DNA of 6,330 bases from Planctomycetota bacterium (lineage in GTDB: Bacteria > Planctomycetota > Planctomycetia > Isosphaerales > Isosphaeraceae): NCBI GenBank assembly GCA_021778575.1, contig JAJYCH010000294.1:1-6330 (forward strand), given 5' to 3'. Both the position numbers and the translations under genes were made by a program. Each line of letters starts with the position of its first letter. The stretch's first letter is position 1. Below, piece by piece: positions 1 to 5,603 of this stretch. Under the pieces are notes generated by a model. That model was not told where the DNA came from. It saw nothing but the letters and a program-made list of their open reading frames with translations, and did not search any database.

Positions 1-202
1 CGGCCGATGTGCCCAGGATGAACCCTCGGATATCATCCACATTCAGATCGTCGCGGCGGATGTCGACGAGCGTTTTCGACTCGTTCAACTGGTTCAGTAA
101 CTCGAAGAAGATCATCGCGGAGATCCGATCTGAAGGGAAAATGATCCCGCCACGATTCAACCATTCAACCGGGGTCGAAGGGCGCGCCGACCGGAATCGG
201 CA
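1..202 (-). CDS. Acyl carrier protein-like fragment, partial and possibly broken
   Basis: This frame is open on the minus strand from just after an in-frame TGA (205-203) to the left edge, so any stop codon is outside the window. From ATG 115 it reads MIFFELLNQLNESKTLVDI and continues with acidic residues and a VDDIRGFIL tail. That pattern resembles helices II to IV of an acyl carrier protein. The preceding residues are PSDRISAM. In a working carrier protein a D-S-L/I motif sits here and its serine takes phosphopantetheine, but this reading has arginine at that place. No start codon has a convincing ribosome-binding site: candidates are TTG at 160 and ATG at 115, and the latter would remove helix I. 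It lies directly downstream of the FkbH-like gene, a usual place for a partner carrier protein. It may be a decayed or frameshifted ACP gene, or a chance reading. The ACP assignment is inferred from pattern only. Confidence 0.3.
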
Positions 203-261
203 TCAACGCCGCCGGGCCTGTCTCGACAAGGTTGGGTCGATCCCGCCGGACAACAAACGCG

Positions 262-2439
262 TTATCGCTGGTCGACGGGTTTTCCGGCCGAGGGACTGAT
301 CGAGTCGTTGACTTCGAGCCAGGAGGGATTGATGACGGAGTCGTCGCCTTGATAGATCCAGACGGCTCCCTCCCAGGTGAACCCGTTGTCGGGGTACATC
401 GCCTTGCACGGAGCGTTGTGCGAGGTTTCCTTGTATACCCCTCGGATGGCGAGCGGGGTTTCTCCCACCTCGTTTCGGGCGAGCCGCTTGACGGCGTTGA
501 GGAGCGTGGTCTCGATCCCGTAGCCGAAGACCCGGCAGCTCAGGACGAAGATCGGGATCTCGATGGCGGCTTCGGTCCGATGCAGCACGGCCGAGCAGAT
601 CAGACCCATCTGACCAAACTTGTCGCTGGCCTCGGCGACGACGATGGTCCAGTCCGGGTCGGCTTGCCAGTTCGAGATCTCGCCGAAGTTGGTCCGGCTG
701 CCGGCGAGGTTGAACTGATTGGTCCGATTGATCAGCTCGGTCACTCGCTGAAGGTCGTTCCGGACGGCCTTGCGAAGCGTGAGCTTGATCTCGAGATTGG
801 CGAAGAGAGTCCCTTGGTCTTCCTCGCCGATCTCGGAAACGAAGTCCTCGCGTACTTTCCGCTCGTGGTAGAGCTGGGTCCGATCGCCTTCGTTCTGAGC
901 GGGAAGCAGCGAGGCCCAGGCTTCGAGAAGCCGCCAGCTTTCGTCGGCCGTCGCGTCGAGCACGCGGATCTCGGGCAGCGACGAGCCGACGAGTTCGAGC
1001 TGGTCGCCCCGGTCGTCGATGAAGACGTAATCCTTGTACTTCAGGTTGAGATTCTCGCGGATCCGCTTCATGTTCGTGACCTTCGAATCCCAGTTGATCT
1101 GGGAGTCGACGAAGTCGCGTTGCTGGAGCAAGCCCCCTTCAAAGTGGACATTCGCCGGGTCGTTCTTCGAGTTGATCGCCAGCACGATCCCCTTGTCCAT
1201 CAAACTCTTGAGGATCTTCTGACGATCGAGGTAATGCGTAACCTTCCCCTCGCCGATCTCGCCGGCCCAGAGCGTGTTGTCGAGATCGCAGACCACCACC
1301 TTCCGCCCCATCAGGCCGACGCTCGCGGCGAGCAACCGGCTGTAATTCTCGGCCAGAAGGACGCCAAGGACCGCGGGATGCTGAATCTCGGAGTTGTAGA
1401 ACATCCGACCCAGCTCATTCTCGCTCCGACCCTTCAGGAGCGGCGTCTCGTCGAGCAGGAAGAGATGCTCGAACGTCATCGCGTTCCGCTGTTCGAGCGC
1501 CGCGAGCAGTTTCGGGTTGATCAGGTTCCTGGCCTGAACCCGAGCCCGACGGGTCAGAAAATTCTTGGCGAGCTCGCGGAACGAGCTGTCGTGTCTCCGG
1601 ACGTTGACCGTGTTGTGAACGACGATCGGACATTCAAACCGCGAGGCAAGCAGGTTGAGAGTCGCCTCGACGTCGGTCATCACCTCGTCAACAATCCCCC
1701 GGATCCGTTCGCGGCTCGCGAGGGACTGCTGGTACCGATTGAGCTGGCTCAGAGTGGGCGAAAACTCGTAGCTGAAGGGGCTATAAAAAATCAAGTCGAA
1801 CGGCCTGGAGGCGAGTTCCTTGAGTTCGTTCCGGAGGATCACGCCGTTCTTGACGACCGCGTAAGTACAGTTCAGGCCAATCCCATGTTGCAGGCACGCG
1901 ACACGGAGAAAGCCCTGAATGTCGAGGTAAAGACAGTCGCCAATCAGAAGCACATCAAGGGTCGTCGTAGGCTCGCTCAGGAGAATCGCCCGGATCTCGT
2001 CCAGCGTCGTCTTCAGCCGCTCGAGCGACCCGCCAGCGACCCGGCCGGCCATTCCCTCAAGGAACGCTTTCTCGTCGAAGTCCAGGAGAGTCCGCGCCCT
2101 GGCCAATGCCTCCGGCTGGGTTTCACCGCCATGGTAAAGTTGCTTGATCTTCTCGCCAATGTAGAGATTCTTATAGGTCGAGTCGCCCGTCCGAAAATAA
2201 AGCGACAGATAATCGACAAACGCGTGGATCTCACGCGCGAGAAACCGGGCTCGCACCTCGCCGACGCCCACCTGGTCGGCATACTTCTCCCAGCCGGCAA
2301 TCCCTGCCGCGAGAACCTCAGACAACGGACCTTGATTGGCGAGCAAGGCCAAGGCCAGAACCGGATCGACGCCGCTGCTCTCGACCTGGTCCGCCGCCGA
2401 CAAGGACCGGGGCTCGGCAGGGGCGCTCTCGGGATTCAT
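262..2439 (-). CDS. FkbH-like protein: HAD-IIIC phosphatase domain plus GNAT-like acyltransferase domain
   Basis: The protein is 725 residues. Residues about 160-300 form an SGNH-like N-terminal region with an LLIGDCLYLD strand. Residues about 379-520 are a HAD domain: motif I is D385-L-D387-N-T389, motif II is S424 in INSKND, K453 is the likely motif III lysine, and motif IV is D475-D476 in FIDDRGDQ. Residues about 553-692 are GNAT-like and include the family hallmark NRTNQFNL at 571-578. FkbH proteins take a glyceryl group from 1,3-bisphosphoglycerate, dephosphorylate it and load it on an acyl carrier protein, feeding polyketide or surface-glycan building blocks. The substrate here is inferred from the family. 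A TTG eight codons upstream (2463) keeps the frame open, but ATG 2439 has AGGA at 2450-2447, seven bases away, so I chose it. All catalytic residues are present. The last roughly 20 residues are not typical of the fold. A possible carrier-protein fragment lies downstream. Confidence 0.9.
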   Translation of the reverse strand: MNPESAPAEPRSLSAADQVESSGVDPVLALALLANQGPLSEVLAAGIAGWEKYADQVGVGEVRARFLAREIHAFVDYLSLYFRTGDSTYKNLYIGEKIKQLYHGGETQPEALARARTLLDFDEKAFLEGMAGRVAGGSLERLKTTLDEIRAILLSEPTTTLDVLLIGDCLYLDIQGFLRVACLQHGIGLNCTYAVVKNGVILRNELKELASRPFDLIFYSPFSYEFSPTLSQLNRYQQSLASRERIRGIVDEVMTDVEATLNLLASRFECPIVVHNTVNVRRHDSSFRELAKNFLTRRARVQARNLINPKLLAALEQRNAMTFEHLFLLDETPLLKGRSENELGRMFYNSEIQHPAVLGVLLAENYSRLLAASVGLMGRKVVVCDLDNTLWAGEIGEGKVTHYLDRQKILKSLMDKGIVLAINSKNDPANVHFEGGLLQQRDFVDSQINWDSKVTNMKRIRENLNLKYKDYVFIDDRGDQLELVGSSLPEIRVLDATADESWRLLEAWASLLPAQNEGDRTQLYHERKVREDFVSEIGEEDQGTLFANLEIKLTLRKAVRNDLQRVTELINRTNQFNLAGSRTNFGEISNWQADPDWTIVVAEASDKFGQMGLICSAVLHRTEAAIEIPIFVLSCRVFGYGIETTLLNAVKRLARNEVGETPLAIRGVYKETSHNAPCKAMYPDNGFTWEGAVWIYQGDDSVINPSWLEVNDSISPSAGKPVDQR

Positions 2440-2446
2440 GACAAGA

Positions 2447-2451
2447 TCCTG
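2447..2451 (-). promoter_or_regulatory. Ribosome-binding site that decides the FkbH-like start
   Basis: Read on the minus strand this is CAGGA, seven bases before ATG 2439. The in-frame TTG at 2463 has no comparable purine tract, so the shorter 725-residue product is preferred. Confidence 0.65.
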
Positions 2452-2487
2452 ACGGGACAGCAAATAAGGATTAGGATCGGCCTGTCC

Positions 2488-2505
2488 GTTCTGCCCCGAC
2501 AGAAC
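2488..2505. repeat. Perfect 6-bp inverted repeat upstream of the FkbH-like gene
   Basis: GTTCTG (2488-2493) and CAGAAC (2500-2505) form a perfect inverted repeat with a 6-base spacer. It lies about 50 bp upstream of the FkbH-like ATG, in the 186-bp gap after the peptidase stop. A further CAGAAC occurs at 2531-2536. No T-run follows on either strand, so it is not an intrinsic terminator. An operator for the FkbH-like gene is possible but unproven. Confidence 0.3.
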
Positions 2506-2625
2506 AAATTAATCGTCCTCGATCGCCGGGCAGAACGGTAATCCAGTCTGAACAGCGAGCCACGATTCCGTCAAGCGATTTCAACCGGCCCGATCATAAG
2601 GCATCATCAGGATGAACAACTCACA

Positions 2626-3996
2626 TCAACCCGCCAGCTCGGCCAAAAGATGGGCGCTGGCCTTGATCCCTTTATGGAAGTCGGCCAGCGAGAACTTTTC
2701 GTTGGGACCGTGGAGGTTGTCGTCGTTCTGACCCCAGCCGAGCAGGAGGGTATCGACTCCCAGGTTCTCCTTGAGCAGGCCGACGACCGGGATCGACCCC
2801 CCTTCCCTCATGAAAACCGGGGCGACGCCGAAACCGGCCTCGATCGCCCGGCTCGCGGCCCGGACCCCTGGGCTGTCGACTCCGACCAGGACGGCCGGCG
2901 CTCCGTGATGGACGATCACCTCGACCTTCACGCCGGGAGGCGTCACCTTCGCGACGTGCGCCTGAAACTGGGCGGCGACTTGCTGGGGGTCTTGATCGGG
3001 GACGAGCCGGAAGCTGAGCTTGGCTCCCGCCTTGCACGGTAAGACGGTCTTCGGGCCGGGGCCTTGATAGCCGCCAAAGATCCCGTTGACGTCGCAGGTC
3101 GGCCGAGCCCAGCGCCGTTCGAGCGTCGTATAGCCGACCTCACCTTCGAGCGACGGCACGCCGGTCTGGGTTCGAAAATCCGCTTCGGAAAACGGCAGCT
3201 TGGCGAACTCGGCGCGTTCCCAGGCTTCGAGCGGGCGGACCGGGTCGTAAAACCCTTCGATCGTGATCCGGTTATCGGCGTCCTTCAGGCTCGCGAGGAT
3301 CGACGCCAGCGCATTGAGCGGGTTGGCGACGGTCCCGCCGAACATCCCCGAATGGAGGTCGGACTTCGCCGCCGTCACAATCAGTTCGAAGTAGGCCAGG
3401 CCCTTCAAACCATAGGTGATGGCCGGGATGCCCGGGGCGAACTGGCTGGTGTCGGAGATGACGGCGTAGTCGCAGGCCAGGGCTTCGCGGTTCGCCTTGA
3501 CGTAGGCTTCGAGATTCGCGCCGCCGACTTCTTCTTCCCCTTCGATCAGGATCTTGACGTTCACGGGAAATCCGCCGCCCGCCTTGAGCCAGGCCTCGGC
3601 CGCCTTCAGATGGGTGAACATCTGGCCCTTGTCATCGGTGGCGCCTCGGGCGATGATGTTGCCGTTCACCACGGTCGGCTCGAACGGCGGCGAATTCCAG
3701 GGTTCGAGGGGCTCGGGAGGCTGGACGTCGTAATGTCCATAGATGAGGACGGTGGGCAGGCCGGGCTTGTCGAGCGACTCGGCGTAGACCAGCGGGTGTC
3801 CCTGGGTCTCGATCAAGGTGGCGGAGGCCAACCCCATCGCGTGGAGGTCGTCAACCAGGAACTCGGCGGCCCGTCGGGTGTCAAGATCGTGATCAGGCTG
3901 CGCCGAGATGCTGGGAATTCGCAAGAGTGACTTGAGTTGCTCCTCGAAGGTCGCCCGATGAGCCTCGAGATAAGCGTCGACCCGTTCCATCACCAT
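2626..3996 (-). CDS. M20-family metallo-dipeptidase (CNDP2/carnosinase-like)
   Basis: The protein is 456 residues, a normal length for bacterial M20 dipeptidases, and should be a soluble cytosolic two-metal hydrolase cutting dipeptides or related amide bonds. Expected metal and catalytic residues are all visible: H88 and D90 in GHYDVQP, bridging D121 in RGATDDKGQ, the glutamate pair E155-E156 in IEGEEEVGG, D182 in VISDT and H429 in LHGPNEK. An inserted lid/dimerisation domain covers about residues 196-350 and carries H215 in SDLHSGMFGG, which in relatives reaches the partner's active site. There is no signal peptide. ATG 3996 has the purine tract GAAGGG nine bases upstream. ATG 3990, two codons in, is an alternative. 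The gene precedes the FkbH-like gene on the same strand with a 186-bp gap, so co-transcription is uncertain. Exact substrate specificity cannot be read from the sequence. Confidence 0.95.
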   Translation of the reverse strand: MVMERVDAYLEAHRATFEEQLKSLLRIPSISAQPDHDLDTRRAAEFLVDDLHAMGLASATLIETQGHPLVYAESLDKPGLPTVLIYGHYDVQPPEPLEPWNSPPFEPTVVNGNIIARGATDDKGQMFTHLKAAEAWLKAGGGFPVNVKILIEGEEEVGGANLEAYVKANREALACDYAVISDTSQFAPGIPAITYGLKGLAYFELIVTAAKSDLHSGMFGGTVANPLNALASILASLKDADNRITIEGFYDPVRPLEAWERAEFAKLPFSEADFRTQTGVPSLEGEVGYTTLERRWARPTCDVNGIFGGYQGPGPKTVLPCKAGAKLSFRLVPDQDPQQVAAQFQAHVAKVTPPGVKVEVIVHHGAPAVLVGVDSPGVRAASRAIEAGFGVAPVFMREGGSIPVVGLLKENLGVDTLLLGWGQNDDNLHGPNEKFSLADFHKGIKASAHLLAELAG

Positions 3997-4062
3997 GACT
4001 GTAAACCCTTCGGGAGGCTGACCTGCCGCGACCAGATCTGTCGCCAGACCTTCGAGCCGCCC

Positions 4063-4071
4063 AGTATACCA
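4063..4071 (-). promoter_or_regulatory. Extended -10 promoter element for the M20 peptidase
   Basis: Read on the minus strand this is TGG followed by TATACT, an extended -10 (TGnTATAAT-like, five of six bases). It would start transcription near 4056 and give a leader of about 60 nt before ATG 3996. No good -35 box is seen at the usual distance, which is tolerable for an extended -10. The assignment assumes a sigma-70-type consensus holds in this organism. Confidence 0.4.
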
Positions 4072-4233
4072 GCGCGGCCGAAGCAGAGGCGACGGGAAGG
4101 GTTTGTCCGTAAAATCAAAAACTCGGGCTAGAATCTCAGGAGAGAGGAGGTGGGTTGTTGTCTTCTCGAATCGTCCAGGCGAATTTCAGAACCGGCAGAC
4201 TTGTGCGAGGTCGTTCGAGAGAGTTACAACAGA

Positions 4234-4279
4234 GTCGTCTTTTTGCAGAAATGACGACGCCGATCGAAATCGATCGGCG
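4234..4279. repeat. Two abutting inverted repeats
   Basis: The first repeat pairs GTCGTC (4234-4239) with GACGAC (4253-4258), and a few T-A pairs extend it inward. The second pairs CGCCGATCG (4258-4266) with CGATCGGCG (4271-4279), nine perfect base pairs around AAAT. They share base 4258. Neither hairpin is followed by a T-run on either strand, so a simple terminator is unlikely. They may be operator sites or RNA hairpins between the divergent genes. Confidence 0.45.
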
Positions 4280-4509
4280 ACCCGAAAAAAATACTCAAGT
4301 TCTTGACCCGTATCGCCGAAGCGCATCAATCAAACCCGCGCAATCGGTCCTGGCATCAGGTTTGCTCTTGAAGAAAACCGTGAAGAAACATGAACCGGGC
4401 CGTCTCGATGTCAAGGATCGATCATATCGCGTCGTGTTTGGATCGGTTTATCCACGGGACTCGCTTCACTCTGATTTTCCGCCTCGACCGATTTTCAACG
4501 CTAAACGTG

Positions 4510-4519
4510 GTATATATAC
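4510..4519 (+). promoter_or_regulatory. TATATATA box, candidate -10 of the 227-residue gene
   Basis: GTATATATAC is a perfect 10-bp palindrome in otherwise GC-rich DNA. As a -10 element it would place transcription start near 4523-4527, exactly where the self-complementary leader begins. No clear -35 is present at 17 bp. The upstream bases hold only a weak T-rich tract at 4491-4496. The palindrome could equally be a protein-binding site. Confidence 0.35.
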
Positions 4520-4524
4520 GAGGA

Positions 4525-4700
4525 ACGGCAGTGAAGCGGTGCCAATGGAAAGGCAACCGTCCCCGGGGTGGGTTTCGACTCCCTTGGGCGCGGTGCCTGA
4601 CGAATCCCTGGGATGGCTAGGTTCGGGGACCAACCTCCCCGGAGTCGTCAGGCGCGGTGGCCGAGGACGCGGTCCTCGAAACAATCCCGACAGTCGGTCG
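4525..4700 (+). ncRNA. Candidate structured 5' leader RNA (cis-regulatory), family not recognised
   Basis: Base pairing read directly from the sequence gives the following elements. (a) CGGTGCC (4537-4543) pairs with GGCAACCG (4552-4559), with one bulged A. (b) An 11-bp hairpin spans 4562-4588 with one bulged T and a TTCG tetraloop. (c) GCCTGACGA (4595-4603) pairs with TCGTCAGGC (4645-4653), extendable by two pairs, and encloses hairpins ATCC/GGAT (4604-4614) and CGGGGA/TCCCCG (4624-4641). (d) CGAGGAC/GTCCTCG forms a hairpin at 4662-4678 with loop GCG. GCGGTGCC recurs at 4590-4597, and GCGGTGGCC occurs at 4654-4662, so GGCAACCG has rival partners. The element ends just before AGGAGG (4705-4710), and CCTCC at 4634-4638 could pair with that site. 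This suggests a regulatory leader or riboswitch-like element. It does not match a riboswitch I can name with confidence. Confidence 0.5.
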
Positions 4701-4704
4701 AAGT

Positions 4705-4714
4705 AGGAGGGGGG
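4705..4714 (+). promoter_or_regulatory. Ribosome-binding site of the 227-residue gene
   Basis: AGGAGG followed by a run of G lies 11 to 15 bases before ATG 4726. This spacing is a little long. A GTG at 4714 is in frame but sits only three bases from AGGAGG, so ATG is preferred. An in-frame GTG at 4657 lies inside the structured leader and is rejected. Confidence 0.6.
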
Positions 4715-4725
4715 TGCCTTTCCCA

Positions 4726-5409
4726 ATGAGCTTTATCCAACGCTTCCTGGAGCGGGTGTTGCGTACCAATACAACCCGTATGCCCCGTACCAGCTTCGAT
4801 GACCTGAACCAGGACCAGCTCGACGCGCACCTGAAGGTCGGACGCTACGGCAACTTCTCGTTGACCGACGCCGTCCGCCCCTCCTACGGCCTGGAAGTGA
4901 TCCCTCGCGAGGGCTACCGCAGGGACGTCTACCGCGACCCCGAGTCGGGCAACACGATGCCCGTCCTGGCCGCGTCGGTCTCCTCGGAGCGGCTCTTCGA
5001 CGTCCTGATGGACCTGCTCACCCCGCTGGGCGAAGAGGTCGACGTCGTCATGGAGTCGAGCCACGAGAGCGAGCCGGGCGCCCACGCCGACCTCTACCGC
5101 GAGCACATGGACACCGTCATCCTCAAGAGCACCCTCTACGACTACGAGTCGCTGCTGCTCAACGACGGCTGCACCGGCCTGGCCGCCCTCAACCCCCACG
5201 GGCCGATGGAAGTGCAGTTCGATGAGCACAAGCTCCTCTTCGTCTACGCCCACGATCTCGAACCCTTCGAGGAAGTCCTGATCGACGCCGGCCTGAAGCG
5301 CGACGACACCCTCAAGTTCATCTCCGAGGCCGAGCACCTCCACTCGACCGACGACGCCTACCGCGACCAGTTCGAGGAACTCCGCTATCGCCTGGGCATC
5401 GACATCTGA
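4726..5409 (+). CDS. Acidic protein of unknown function
   Basis: The 227-residue product begins MSFIQRFLERVLRTNTTRMP. I recognise no catalytic motif or named domain. It is strongly acidic: I count 44 Asp+Glu against 22 Lys+Arg. It has no signal peptide and no hydrophobic segment long enough for a membrane helix, so it is probably cytosolic. Only the first 20 residues are basic and amphipathic. A mixed alpha/beta pattern is suggested by strands such as EEVDVVME (103-110) and HKLLFVYAHD (168-177) separated by helices. Third-position G+C is very high, which supports a real coding gene over the overlapping minus-strand frames. It has a long structured leader and is followed by two strong hairpins, so it may form a single-gene transcription unit with its own control. 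The function is unknown, and I do not infer one from the neighbours. Confidence 0.85.
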   Translation: MSFIQRFLERVLRTNTTRMPRTSFDDLNQDQLDAHLKVGRYGNFSLTDAVRPSYGLEVIPREGYRRDVYRDPESGNTMPVLAASVSSERLFDVLMDLLTPLGEEVDVVMESSHESEPGAHADLYREHMDTVILKSTLYDYESLLLNDGCTGLAALNPHGPMEVQFDEHKLLFVYAHDLEPFEEVLIDAGLKRDDTLKFISEAEHLHSTDDAYRDQFEELRYRLGIDI

Positions 5410-5449
5410 AGATCCGATAGCGACACTTGCACCCTTCGATGAGCACCCC

Positions 5450-5487
5450 GCGGGGCGGGCCGCCGGACTTCCGGCGACCCGCCCCGC
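5450..5487 (+). terminator. Strong GC-rich hairpin after the 227-residue gene
   Basis: The outer arms pair over 10 bp (5450-5459 with 5478-5487). A single C-A mismatch (5460/5477) follows, then six more pairs closing an ACTT loop (5467-5470). It starts about 40 bp after the stop codon. The downstream T-tract is poor (only TTT at 5494-5496), so it is at best an atypical intrinsic terminator. It might protect the 3' end or act as a repeat element instead. Confidence 0.45.
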
Positions 5488-5495
5488 CGAGCGTT

Positions 5496-5515
5496 TCGAA
5501 GGCCGCCGCCTTCGA
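5496..5515 (+). repeat. Second hairpin between the unknown gene and the PHP gene
   Basis: TCGAAGGC (5496-5503) pairs perfectly with GCCTTCGA (5508-5515) around loop CGCC. It stands nine bases after the larger hairpin, so the 194-bp gap holds two stem-loops in tandem. No T-run follows. It may be part of a compound terminator or a dispersed intergenic palindrome. Confidence 0.45.
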
Positions 5516-5603
5516 GGGTTGGCCTCGACAGGCCGGGGGCGTCGGCTTTAGGCTGGGACCTCCGAGATCCACGATCGAACCACCCGACGGGCGGCCCCGC
5601 ATC

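Larger units (their letters stand above)
3997..4725. other. 729-bp divergent intergenic region without a credible protein gene
   Basis: This region separates the minus-strand peptidase from the plus-strand 227-residue gene. The left part is much lower in G+C (45% in 4261-4320) and the last 200 bp are GC-rich and highly self-complementary. It contains a minus-strand extended -10, two abutting inverted repeats (4234-4279), a plus-strand TATATATA box and a structured leader. A plus-strand frame stays open from 4155 to 4706, with a good purine tract (4145-4150) before TTG 4158. Its residues look random, its codons lack the high third-position G+C of the neighbouring genes, and it runs through the structured leader, so I do not call it a gene. 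Confidence 0.6.

Noticed and set aside
232..2541. A 769-codon plus-strand open frame running antisense to the whole FkbH-like gene.
   Set aside because: Long antisense frames are common opposite high-GC genes. Only the minus strand encodes recognisable HAD and GNAT-like motifs.
3064..3930. A 288-codon plus-strand frame opposite the peptidase.
   Set aside because: It is a shadow of the M20 gene, whose metal ligands are all on the minus strand.
4258..4290. A 9-bp hairpin next to a run of seven A residues (4285-4291), considered as a minus-strand terminator.
   Set aside because: On the minus strand the T-run comes before the hairpin, and on the plus strand the run is A, so neither orientation fits an intrinsic terminator.
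4566..4588. A T-arm-like string GGGTTTCGACTCCC, as in tRNA or tmRNA.
   Set aside because: The pairing is better explained as an 11-bp hairpin with a TTCG tetraloop, and no acceptor stem or other arms are present.
4654..4690. A tRNA-Leu/Ser-like string GCGGTGGCCGAGG.
   Set aside because: No cloverleaf, anticodon arm or T-arm can be built around it. The stretch folds into a simple 7-bp hairpin.
4155..4706. A 183-codon plus-strand frame with a good purine tract before TTG 4158.
   Set aside because: It has no codon bias like that of its neighbours and no recognisable features, and its end passes through the structured leader. A comparative test could revive it if the residues were conserved.
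4648..5343. A 231-codon minus-strand frame opposite the acidic protein gene.
   Set aside because: Its composition (Val, Gly, Asp, His, Gln) is typical of an antisense shadow of high-GC coding sequence.
5427..5603. An upstream extension of the PHP gene starting at codon 5427 or ATG 5439.
   Set aside because: The extension lies within two strong hairpins and is low complexity, and the family normally begins close to the first HxH motif.
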